From Adineta ricciae (Eukaryota; Rotifera; Eurotatoria; Adinetida; Adinetidae), in NCBI GenBank assembly GCA_905250025.1, contig CAJNOJ010000446.1, positions 1 through 64,000 on the forward strand: a stretch of DNA of 64,000 nt, written 5' to 3'. The notes under the pieces were generated by a model. It worked only from the letters and a program-made list of their open reading frames with translations, was not told the DNA's origin and ran no database searches. The position numbers were made by a program, and so were the translations under genes. Shown here one piece after another: positions 45,536 through 56,270 of the stretch. Numbering within the stretch: position 1 is the stretch's first letter; every line of letters begins with the position of its first letter.

Positions 45536-46779
45536 CAATGGTTTGATAAGTTTCTTCGCAATCACAAGAAAAACATTTATATTTTTAAATCAAAGTTCTC
45601 TGTGACTCTTCATATTTTTCAATTTTGACTTTATTCTTTATTCATCTATTTTTCTCTAATTAAATAAACAATTTTCATTTATCCACACTCATCCTTGTTT
45701 CAAATTAGATAATCTTTGGTCTGTTAGGAAATCACAACGAACTAATATACAGTAGCCGACAAAAGTCCCGTCCCTAGAGGAAAATCGGCCTTAATAGATG
45801 CTGGAAACTTGAAAATTTATATGCACATAATCTGTCATGACTCTAGGTCAGAGGCACAATTCTGATAGGCAGGATCTATTTTTTTGTATTGAGACTTTTA
45901 AACTGAAAAAAGATTGTCTACTCAAGTTTGCACTGTTTTTTTTTATTACATACGTGATTAATTCTTGGTATTTTTGCGTGAAACTACAGTTCAGTCTATG
46001 ATCTTTCTTTACCCAAATGATGAATTGATTTGCTCGAGTATTGACCTTTCTGGATGTCTCTCAGTTTTAGAATCATCAGCACTACATGGTATAGCTATGC
46101 CATTTCCCATCAGTACACAGTTCGATTATGAACCTCGCAGGCACTAGTCCCCTACTAAAGAGAAAGATTCTCCAAGAATTTGTTCCGACTCGCTACGATC
46201 ACTTCCCAAAAAATCCGACCTAAAATAATATCTTTCCATACAGAAGCACCTTAGTACACATCAACTATCGTCCGCCACTGTCATTCCGCATATATTCTCA
46301 GCATCCAACCCTCCACTACATATTAGAATCTACGAAAATCACTGTTCAGTCAAGAGGAGCAAATTTTCGAGAAGCTAAAAATCGGGGTTTTCATCCAGAG
46401 TCTCGATTTTACGTGAGATTTTTTAGAAGGATTGAAAGCGGTCGAAAATTCAGTGCAGGAGGGTTTCACGGATGGGTGGATGCAAAATCCGATTTCAACC
46501 TGGCCGAAGATTCGGTGCGGAGATGGTTATGGGCAAGTCAGTCGGAGCGGTTAAATGAGATGTTGTTCGGTAGTGTGGATGGCCGAGAAAAATCATAGAA
46601 AAGAGCGGAAAGTTGCTGTTGGATCTACTCGATCGTGGCTGGCTTCCACATGTACGGTTTTGGATGGATTTAATTGGGATGTTCTGAATCCGGGCAGTTC
46701 CTCTCCGAATTCTTTGACTTATGACGTTTTACTTGCGCCACAGTTTCTATTTCTGTATCCATCTCACTCTCGTCGCCAA
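45536..46779. other. region with Tc1-like terminus and GC-richer unexplained segment
   Basis: TACAGTAGCCGACAAAAGT at about 45751 looks like a Tc1/mariner terminal repeat, but its partner was not found. From about 46250 to 46780 the base composition is clearly richer in G+C than the surroundings. It has open frames (46413-46598, 46555-46779) without recognised domains. It ends at the n at 46780, so the segment may belong to a foreign contig. Confidence 0.4.
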
Positions 46780-46780
46780 N

Positions 46781-47079
46781 TGTATTTATTCATTAGTGAT
46801 ATTTATAGAAAACAAGTTTTGAAATTTGTCTACAAAATAGGAGAGAATCATAGTAATAATGGTTATATGGTAATTCTTCGAAATAGTAAAGGAATTGACA
46901 TGGTGGAAATATTTTGTCGGTAATTGGACAATTATGTTATATTCTAAAAGAAAAAAAGAAATGCATATATTGACGAGCAACTTGTATTATAAAGAAAATT
47001 GTCGTTTTTGAAATCATTTATTTGCATGAAGTATTTTCTTTTCAGTTTATCCATGTATTCATAAACATGCTTTAATATT
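46781..47079. other. short open fragment after n, then 3' spacer of PqiA-like gene
   Basis: After the n at 46780 a ~47-codon plus-strand fragment reads LFISDIYRKQVLKFVYKI and stops at 46921-46923. Its I-x-D-x-x-x-x-x-V-x-K-F pattern is faintly like one blade of an NHL-type beta-propeller, a common rotifer domain. It is too short to call. The remainder is the 3' flank of the minus-strand gene. Confidence 0.3.
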
Positions 47080-47710
47080 TCAACTTTTTCCAATAGTCAC
47101 TTCAGGTGGCGCAACCATGACTTGTACAGCTAATAAAAAAGTGATACAATAAACTGAAAAACAATAGAATCCGGGAAGTAATGTTGCTTCAATATTAGTT
47201 ACTACTGTTGTTGATAAATATGAAAGAAAAACAGCTGTAACAAACACATCTGCCATACTCCATTTACCCCAATCACGAACAATTGTATAGACTGTATAGT
47301 TATATCGTGCACTTTTTAATATACTAAAATATACAAATCATTTTATTCTAATCTAAATTTGATAAAATTATAATTTACTTCATTAATAGTAATAAATCTG
47401 CTTTGAGAAATGGAATCACGACAGAAAAGATAGTTATTAATATTCCAGAAAGATATGCTTTATGTTCAAACAGAAACATAATTGATGTTAAAATGCTTCG
47501 CGTTTGATTTACTATTGTTATTATTTGTAATAAAGTAGTGATACGAATATTGATCATTGGATACCAAAGACCAGGAATGAGAAAAATCAAACTGATCACA
47601 GTCAAAATATTTGATATTAGATTTCGAATACGATCATTTTTTGATTGTTCTTGATCGTCAATCGATCCTACTGATTGATAAGTTTGATATTTCGGATTCA
47701 ATGTATTCAT
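47080..47710 (-). CDS. PqiA-like integral membrane protein
   Basis: A two-exon gene on the minus strand: 47710-47379 and 47323-47080, with a 55-bp GT-AG intron; 191 residues in phase. ATG 47710 is chosen because the frame upstream lacks another ATG. A polar N-terminus (~30 residues) is followed by four membrane segments in two pairs. The loop between pairs contains IVRDWGKWSMADVFVTAVFL, matching the G-K-W-S-M-x-D-V-F signature of the bacterial paraquat-inducible PqiA family, inner-membrane proteins linked to lipid transport between membranes. The first pair (PGLWYPMINI and LSGILITIFSVVIPFLKADLL) also fits that family. Only one of the two domains of bacterial PqiA is present. It is possibly of bacterial origin. 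Confidence 0.68.
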
Positions 47711-50700
47711 TGAAATCAATTCGCTTGTATTTGTAATCGATCAAAAACAAATGAATTTTAATGACAATTTTAACCAAATGTATCGGTAAGGTCGAATACT
47801 ATCAAATAGAAAAAAAAAGAATAACGATGATTTTTCAATGGGTAATCATGCACGACAAAACGAACACGTTTAACCACGTGTTTTATATAAAGTTTATTAT
47901 ATATGCAAATGGATTATATTAATTAACTCTGTAGTATACAATCTATATAAACAAATCGAAGATCACAATAATCACTCTTTTTTTACCAAATTTTAACAAC
48001 GTAGAATATCTTGGATTAGGATTTCGATATTTCTCGATAATATTCATTTATAGGTTAGATCAAAATAAAACTTGACGAGTTCCATCTAATAGACACATTC
48101 TTTGATCAATTTCAACCAATGATAGTTAAGAAAATCACTAAATACTAATATTCTACTAAGTAAGTTTTACTAGAATCTTAGATATTCAATCACATAGTAA
48201 ATCAAATCATCAGGCTTACAGAGTCGATGGAAGCTGAGAAGCTCTATCCAATAATTACCTTAGATCCTACATTTTAAGTGATTTATTATTATGAAAATTC
48301 TAAACGAATAAACTGAAGATGAAATACTATTAGAGAGAGAGAGGAAGTTGAACTATTATCGTGAGACATAGTAAAGTATGATTTTTTTAATATTATTAAG
48401 TATTACTCTAAGCAAAATATTAAACTACAGTGATCGATTTTGATGCAAAAAAATGATCACAGATCATCGATATACTGTTGTGATTGGTTAATTTCTCACA
48501 AAATTAATTATTTATAAAAATTTTAATATGATTTCTTCTATGATTTAAATAAATTACGTAAATCATATGTTTTCCTTGATCGTGTAAAATTAAAAAAAAA
48601 CAATAGAAATCGAAAAGACGATGTAATGCACAGGTTATATTCTTGTTTTTATAAATCTTTTTAATTGATCAATAAATTGATTTAAGACAATCATTATACT
48701 TATCATAGATAAATCGAAAAATGTAAAAGTAATTCGAAAATGATATATCGGTAAGTCAGTAATAAATGAGATGAAAGTAAATATTACATATTGAACCATA
48801 TTTTATTCACATCATACACGAACAATAATATTAACAAAAGTAATTTGTGTGTTCATTTCTTTAACATAATGAATTAATTTCAAATAAATAATCATTGTTA
48901 TTGAAATTATAGAATTAAATAAAGAAAAGTAAGTAAATATATTGTTAAAAATAGGAATAATAAAACCATAGATTCATATTGAACAAATAAGAAATATTTG
49001 AAATTTTTCAGATAGACAATATAAATGATCTGGATAAATTGCAATTACATATCAATATAAAGTTTATAAAGTAAAATGAAAAATTAAATATTGTACATAC
49101 ATTATACGAGAAATAAGTTCTAACAATATAAAATATATCACAAGTTTTTATTTGTTGAAAATCATTATAAATTGAATAGAAATAGTAAAAAAAGAGATTA
49201 TTTCTCGAATATGATCAGATGTAATAGATTCACCATCTTAAAAGAATTGTGGAGAAATGCACTTACTATTGTTCAGACATTTATGACTATCTATTAAAGG
49301 AATTAAGTAATCAACAATGAATATTCTTTAATATAAATGTGCTTTTTGGTGATGAAGAGCAAAATATATAATAACGACACACTCATGTCACAAAGGTATT
49401 TTGTCGTCTATAAGAATAATTTCTCCGACTCATCTTTCATCAATACAAGGATATACGAAACATATTTGCGATCGTTCAGACCTATCTTCATCATCGTCGC
49501 CCCTGAAAACAAATATATTATAGATACGCCTAATGAAGATAAATGTGATCAGTTCGGCTACTCTTATCGTTATATTTTTCTAACATGGTTCTGTATTACA
49601 TGTTGTCATCAAATCCAAAACAGTGTAAAAACTAAACATAAAAGATTCATTATATTCACGACGATGAATCTGCTGATGATTATTCAAAGGAATGGACATC
49701 GATGTATGATCTAGTATTCTTATTCTTGAGAATTTGCTTTTTGATAATTATTTCAACTGTGATCAACATCTATATTCTATCATTGTGAACAAAACGAAAA
49801 TTTTAGTTTAAGCAAATTTTGTTATTTATCATCACTATGTTTTTTCTCTTTTGTTGTGGTTTGTTGTTTTGACATTATTGTCAAATAAATGAACATGAAT
49901 ATATCATCAACAATCGTTCAAGTAATTTCAAAGTGAAATAAACCAAAAAAGGTACAGCATCTATTTGTTCATACTTATTGTTTGATGATATCTACATATA
50001 AAGTTGAACATTCTGTATCGTATAATTTGATCGTATTCTATTGTTCTTCTGTTCACTCTAATCTTAATTAAATTGTTATGTGAAAGATCAATATTTTTGG
50101 TTTCAATATGAATACAGTTGATGATAGTTTAGCTGAACCTGTTGGGATCTATTTGGATAAGTACTGATATAACGCTCGAAACATGAACAAGCATGTGAAA
50201 ATTCAGCTTAATGTGTCTTCATCTCAGCAGTTTTCTCCTAATATGAATTCCATTACTGATTTTTGCAATATCAATGACAATAACTGAAGTAATCAGTCCA
50301 CATACATGCGATTCGCCACTTCTTCACGTTGTCGGCGGTTTAATTTGTCTTTGTCATTTTATTCTTTATAATAAGATAAAATCTGTTATATCGAATTTCT
50401 TATTCATAATAATAAACTATTTAAGTAGAAGTGAAACAACGCAAAGTTGAGGTAAAAGAAGAAACGTGTACAAAATTATTTCTGAAATCGTTGAGACACA
50501 TGCTTTTATCATTCGCATCGTCCGGTAATACCTTCAGACTAAGTAGATTAGTGACTGCTCGATCAGTTTAAGGCCATGTGCTATAGTCTTAATACGAGTA
50601 TTACTATCATGCAGGAGAGTAACAGTGCGATTTAGAATGTCAAAACCATACTATGAACTCTCATCAGCTAAACTGAATTCATATCAAAAATTGCAAATTA

Positions 50701-51723
50701 TGCTAATCAAGGAACATTTGTTCAATTCTTCTATGTGATAATGAGTTATTATAATTAACTTTCTTTACTTCCACACCAGAAGGCATTTGACTTGTACTAT
50801 CTTCTCGAGTAAGTACAGTGATTTTGTGCTTTCCGATCTTGAGTAAATCTTGGTCACTTCCCTTTTTCTATGTCAGTTAGATTAGAAATTGATCAGGAAA
50901 GTAATCACAACGTATTCCAACAATTGCGATCTTTTCAATGTGGTTTTGGAAATCTTGAAGTTGTTTATTGGCATACTTACGAGTCATTTTTCTTCGCATT
51001 TTGAAAAGATCAAGATTTGAAGAAGATAAGTAACATCTCTTGAAAACAAATTATCTCTTATGCAACTGTCAACAAACGGATTTCTTTTTTACTGTTCTAT
51101 TACTGTTTTGTACCACTATTGAGAAAAATAGACATCTGTTTAGAATGATATCTCACTGATTTATTCTCTTTCTCTGTATATAAATTAGGACAGTTATAAG
51201 AGGAGAGGAGGATCGTTCTTTTAGAAGACGAAATAACTTTGGATATTAAAAACATTGCCATCCACGTTAATGGAAAAGTTTTTATGAAGAGAAAGTACAA
51301 TAATCAGAATGATTCAAGGTAAACAGAAATAAAAGAATATTTTATACGAATAGTTATTCTACGATGTGCTCAAGCAGTCTGTAACTGTACGAAGTTTATT
51401 CGTACATTTTATGATAAACGAGTTGTTTTCATCTTATGACTGAAAGGAATTATATCGAAATGAACGAATACAAGTCTCTCCCGCACACTTCGTGACAGTC
51501 CGGAGTATATCTTTAATTTATTCTGCTACACCCGTTCAATACGTCCTATTGAAATAAACGATTTATTTCTCAAAATATTAATTTACAGAAATGATTTGTT
51601 AAAACAATTGTGTGAAATTATTTGAAATCAGGCGGATATGTCTGTTATGATCATTCGAATTAAACATATAACATCACATTCATCTCTCAAAAGGTAATCA
51701 CACTATTTTCTCGTTACAGAATT
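47711..51723. other. 4-kb gene desert
   Basis: Very AT-rich DNA. The longest frame (49337-49714, plus, 125 codons) starts with ATG but shows no domain, no signal peptide and unusual composition; I do not call it. Another (51100-51300, minus) is short and featureless. No transposon ends or RNA genes were recognised. Confidence 0.45.
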
Positions 51724-52992
51724 TCATTCATTGTTGTTATTTTTAGAACAACTTGAAGTTGTAGGAGATGAAGAGAGAAACAATTTAATATAGTCATTGT
51801 ATTGCGCTTTGATATCATCATGCGTACGATGAATATCAGTTAAACTGTAGGTATGTCGACCTTGTTTACCTTGCGGATTATCACGAAGCCAATTCTGCAT
51901 AGCAATTTCGAATTCGTTTGACCAACGAAAGCCGAAATGGTCATAGATCCGACGAACAGTAGCAATCGGTTGTCGTGTTATCTCATCATAGTTAATATCC
52001 AGAATCTGTTGATCTAAATCACGTCTACGAGTGCGAAACTCGACGATACGTTTAATCATTTGATCAATGTACTGCAGAGTACGTGCGTTGACTATATCTC
52101 GATATTTTGCATTGTCTTCATCAAAATAAACATGCGAAAGTGCCCACAACATGCTGCAAAACGAAGGTAATACTTTGTCGAGCTGTCGATGAGTCATGAT
52201 AAACGACGCATTCGGATAATGACTGAAAAGAGTATCCAAATACAGACAATGTGAGACCGATTTGAGTAGCCAATGTGATGGTGGTGCATCAACAGAATTC
52301 AGCATGCGGAGAAACATCTCGTGGTAATCATAGGCAAAGTCCTTGTTTGTCTGATCCCAAATCCAAGCGTCAAACTCGGATTGACGAGGACTGGGAACAC
52401 CTGTTAGTAGTAATACTATGCCAGTTTGATACATAATATGAATATCTTCTTCAATAGGAAATTCTGGATGTGATTCTTTCAGGAAACTCGTTCGGCCGAC
52501 TAATTGTTCGTCTAATTTTGCGGCTTGTCCTGCTATTACACCTCGTCGCTCATGTTCGACAGAATTCGAACGTGGAATCGGTGGAACAGGTTGAACACAC
52601 ATGTCGGTGAAAAGTGGAGCACGACAATCAGTATCGCACGCCAATAAGTTGTATAATAATGTTGAACCTGTACGTGGAAGGCCGCATAAGATAAGTGGAC
52701 CAGAGTTTGAGAAGTCACGTGGAAATTGGTCACTATTTGCTGCACAATAGTTTAGTACTTGTTTACTATCTGTATGAAGTTTGTCAAGCAAAGATAACAA
52801 TAGATGACGACCCACAGGAGTGATCTCTGTGGCTTCAAGTACGAGTCGACGATGTAATTCAAATGCATGTAAAATAGTACTGTGATATCCAAAACGATTT
52901 TTCGCTTGTTCAGTTAAATCATCTTCATGTAAATTCACATCTTCAAGTAAAATTGGTTTATTCGTAGTAACTTCATTAGACGTTGTTTCCAT
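51724..52992 (-). CDS. PAPS-dependent sulfotransferase (bacterial-like Sulfotransfer_3 type)
   Basis: A 422-residue intronless enzyme predicted to transfer sulfate from PAPS to a hydroxyl or amine of an unknown acceptor. The 5'-phosphosulfate loop is LCGLPRTGSTLL (102-113). The 3'-phosphate-binding region is SFIMTHRQLDKVLPSFCSM with Arg269 and Ser276/280. The W-x-x-K-S-x-x-H element (241-248) is typical of this class. There is no signal peptide or transmembrane segment, so it is cytosolic. The long helical N-terminal region and motif style match bacterial members (common in actinobacteria) better than animal cytosolic SULTs, suggesting transfer. It is divergent from the glycosyltransferase, with 486 bp between the start codons. 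Confidence 0.85.
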   Translation of the reverse strand: METTSNEVTTNKPILLEDVNLHEDDLTEQAKNRFGYHSTILHAFELHRRLVLEATEITPVGRHLLLSLLDKLHTDSKQVLNYCAANSDQFPRDFSNSGPLILCGLPRTGSTLLYNLLACDTDCRAPLFTDMCVQPVPPIPRSNSVEHERRGVIAGQAAKLDEQLVGRTSFLKESHPEFPIEEDIHIMYQTGIVLLLTGVPSPRQSEFDAWIWDQTNKDFAYDYHEMFLRMLNSVDAPPSHWLLKSVSHCLYLDTLFSHYPNASFIMTHRQLDKVLPSFCSMLWALSHVYFDEDNAKYRDIVNARTLQYIDQMIKRIVEFRTRRRDLDQQILDINYDEITRQPIATVRRIYDHFGFRWSNEFEIAMQNWLRDNPQGKQGRHTYSLTDIHRTHDDIKAQYNDYIKLFLSSSPTTSSCSKNNNNE

Positions 52993-53478
52993 ATTTGTGT
53001 AAACGATATCTTATGTGGTTCACTTAATATCTAATTACTAAAAACAGACTATACCTAAGTGTAAATATGAGTCGTTCTAATCTCACGCAGATTCAATTGA
53101 GTCTATAGTGATATGTTAGCTGATACTCCATATTCGTATTTTTTTAATCTTTCCTTTTTCTCTTCGACAATAATGATGCTGCAAAATCATAGATATCTAA
53201 ATTGCATTTATCTTTTATCTGTCTTTTTGTTGAAAAAGCATACACATATAGATATTATCTCATTTCAATAGTCCTATGTCATTCTTACACAAGATATTTC
53301 AAGGATGATTGTGAATAAAGATCGATGAAAAAATACATACACCCGCTTTTTTTCGCAAGAACATATATTTTTTGTTTTAAATTGAGGATAGAGTCATTTT
53401 TATTCCGATAAAGTGAATTAAAAACTAATATACTTCTTTTTTTGGCAATATAATTTCGATATAATATTTAAGATACAA
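52993..53478. promoter_or_regulatory. divergent promoter region, sulfotransferase and UGT
   Basis: 486 bp between two start codons on opposite strands, AT-rich and without open frames. It must contain both promoters and could coordinate the two conjugating enzymes. No specific binding site is identified. Confidence 0.5.
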
Positions 53479-54762
53479 ATGTCTTCATCAAAACAGCAAC
53501 TGAAAATATTATTCGTACCTTTGGATACATTGGGACATATAAATGCTTCTATTGGAATTGCCGAAGAATTGAAACAACGTGGACATCGAATTGTTTTTGG
53601 AATAGCAACAGGTTGGAAAGGAAAAATATCACCTTATGGTTTTGAAGAGTTTTTGTATGGTGAAGATACAAAACCAGCTCAAATCTATGTAGATTTTATT
53701 AAAGCTTGTGCAAATGAATTACGAAAAAATTCTTATGATCAATTAGCCACTTTTGAACATTGTGTTCAACGTAATTTGATAAATAGTGTTCAATATAATG
53801 ATCCATTTTTGCGTGATATAATTAAACAAATTCAACCTGATATAATTATCTTTGATCATTATTTTTGTCAACCAGCAATAGTCAAAGCAGGAATTCCATG
53901 GGTTTGGTTAATGTCAAGTAATCCATTAGGTCTTAATGAAGAAAATTGTCCACCACGTGGCTCAGGTTATCCAGCTAATGGTGATCGACAACAATGGGAA
54001 GAATTTCGAAAAGAATTCAAAAGAATTTCTCAACCAAATTGGGAAGAACTTAATCAATGGGTAATTGAACAAGATGCACCGCCATTGACTAAACAAATGT
54101 GGCCACTTTTTCAAAATGTTTCTCCTTATCTTAATCTTTATTTGTGTTCAAAAGAACTTGATTACACAGATCTACGATCATATCCACCAAAATGGATTCG
54201 TTGTGATGCTTTAGTACGAACATCGGACATCTGTGAATTTCAAATACCGGAAAAATTAGTCAATCAATCAGGAAAACTAATTTATTTATCAATGGGTTCA
54301 TTTGGATCGGCAGATTTATCGTTAATGACACGATTAGTTAATATTTTAGCAAAGTCACCTCATCGATTTCTGATTTCTAAAGGTCCATTAGGTGATGAAT
54401 ATTCTTTACCTGATAATATGTGGGGAGAAAACATCGTTCCACAAGTGAAAATTTTACCATTAGTCGATTTAGTCATAACACATGGAGGAAATAATACAAT
54501 TACGGAAATTTTCTATTTCGGTAAACCATTAATTGTTTTACCACTTTTTGGTGATCAATTCGATAATGCACAACGAATAGAAGAGAAAGGTTTTGGAATT
54601 CGATTGAGCACTTATTCGTGTACAGAAGAAGAATTATTGAATGCTATTGAAACATTATTAGCTGATAAACAATTAGAAGAAAAATTGAAAATCATATCGA
54701 AAGAGACAAGAGAAAGTGACAATCGAACACAAATTGCACAATTAATTGAAGATCTTATATGA
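53479..54762 (+). CDS. UDP-glycosyltransferase, GT1 family (soluble)
   Basis: A 427-residue intronless GT-B fold enzyme that would move a sugar from a UDP-sugar to a small lipophilic acceptor. N-terminal domain: FVPLDTLGHIN with the catalytic His20. C-terminal donor-binding domain: LVITHGGNNTITEIFYFGKP with H335-G-G, E343, and LPLFGDQFDNA with D359-Q360, the sugar-contacting pair. Unlike animal microsomal UGTs, it has neither a signal peptide nor a C-terminal transmembrane anchor, so it should be cytosolic, like bacterial, fungal or plant enzymes. It lies about 350 bp upstream of the ABCC transporter on the same strand and is divergent from the sulfotransferase. Confidence 0.88.
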   Translation: MSSSKQQLKILFVPLDTLGHINASIGIAEELKQRGHRIVFGIATGWKGKISPYGFEEFLYGEDTKPAQIYVDFIKACANELRKNSYDQLATFEHCVQRNLINSVQYNDPFLRDIIKQIQPDIIIFDHYFCQPAIVKAGIPWVWLMSSNPLGLNEENCPPRGSGYPANGDRQQWEEFRKEFKRISQPNWEELNQWVIEQDAPPLTKQMWPLFQNVSPYLNLYLCSKELDYTDLRSYPPKWIRCDALVRTSDICEFQIPEKLVNQSGKLIYLSMGSFGSADLSLMTRLVNILAKSPHRFLISKGPLGDEYSLPDNMWGENIVPQVKILPLVDLVITHGGNNTITEIFYFGKPLIVLPLFGDQFDNAQRIEEKGFGIRLSTYSCTEEELLNAIETLLADKQLEEKLKIISKETRESDNRTQIAQLIEDLI

Positions 54763-55117
54763 TCATCTTCTATTCACTTTGATTTCAATAAAAAAAATAC
54801 ATGAATGACTCTTTATCTAGTTTCAAATTTGTCAACAATCTCTTATAATAAATATATGAAAAAAAAATCCGTCAAGATTTAACAAGACCTTTGTGAGAAT
54901 GATAAGAAATCCATATGAAAATAGATGATGAAGCAAATTTACTATTTTGCATATACAACAAATATGACAAAGCTTTACCTTTATGTTGAAAAGAATAAAA
55001 ACACAAAAAAAAGTCGATTCTGATAAGAAAAGATCATTTGTTTTTTGCATGTTCATCAATGGGTATGTTTATCTCATAGATTTCAATTCTTTTCAAAATC
55101 ATGAAGATTTTATCTTC

Positions 55118-56269
55118 ATAGATGAACAACGACAATCATCACGTTTAGATTGGGCTGAATTATCATGGACAAGATGGATACAAATTCCATTTCAATCATG
55201 GATAACACCTATTCTTTCTTTGAGTAATCAACGTACTCTTGTTGAAAATGATCTTGACGATGTTTCGATCAAAGATAAATGTTCAGTTTTGTTAAATCGA
55301 GTTAATCAATTTGATTGTCAATGGGCAGGAACGTGGAATGTTTTAAAACGAACATTTTTGAAAGATTTTCTCTTGAGTATAATACTTGTTTTTCCATTTA
55401 TAATATCTCAAATAGCCCAACCATTACTTATTCGTCAAATAGTTCTCGGTATTAAGAATCAATCAGGATTACCATATTACGCTGATTATCTTCTTTGTCT
55501 TGCTCTTTTCACTTCTTGTTTAATACAAGCAATTTTTTCTCAACAAATCTTCTTTCGAAATAGTCGCGTAGGAATGAGAATTCGTAATAGTTTATCGTCT
55601 ATTATCTATAAACACTTGTTGACAATCAATACTGCAGCTCTTCATGAGACAACTGCAGCTCAAATGATCAATTTAATTGCCAATGATGTTAATAAATTTG
55701 AAGAACTCAGTATGTTTGTTCATACTCCATTATTGGCAATTGTCGAAGCTCTTGCGGCGTTTGGACTTCTTTTTTGGCACATCGGTTTACCAACAATCTT
55801 TGGTTACACCGTACTCGTTTTATTGATACCTTTACAATTCATTTTCAGTCGACAATTCAGTAAATATCGTCGTATAACAATGAAATGTACGGATAAACGC
55901 GTACAAACGATCAATGAACTCGTCAATGGCAGTCAAATTATTAAAATGTATAATTGGGAAAAAGCAATGGAACAACGAGTATGCGAGACACGTCAAGATG
56001 AACTTTCGAACATATACAAAGTGAGCTGTTTAAGAACTTTCAACACTGCAGTTGCTTTTACAACACTTCCATTAATTACTCTTGCAACATTCGGTGGAAG
56101 TTGGTTATTGGGTCGAACACTTTTGCCTGAAAATATATTCACAACACTCGCCTTTTTCGTCATGGTTCGTGTTGCTGTGACAATTGGATTACCAACTGCG
56201 ATCGAAAAATTCAGTGAGGCTTGTGTTTCAGCAAAACGAATCGATCAATTTATGCAACTCGATATATTN
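55118..56269 (+). CDS. ABCC transporter, first partial copy (TMD1 only)
   Basis: It encodes the start and first transmembrane domain of an MRP-type ABC protein, from the acceptor-like tcatag at 55118-55124 to the n at 56270, where it stops in QFMQLDI. The same ~1.15 kb is repeated with scattered, mostly silent differences at 56271-57420. A start codon is uncertain: an open frame reaches back to 54983, but a splice acceptor at the point where the second copy begins suggests an upstream exon. This piece and the next are best seen as two haplotype copies of one exon rather than a tandem gene. Confidence 0.75.
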
Positions 56270-56270
56270 T

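Noticed and set aside
49337-49714. A 125-codon frame in the 47.7-51.7 kb desert.
   Set aside because: No domain, signal peptide or splice context; consistent with chance in AT-rich DNA.
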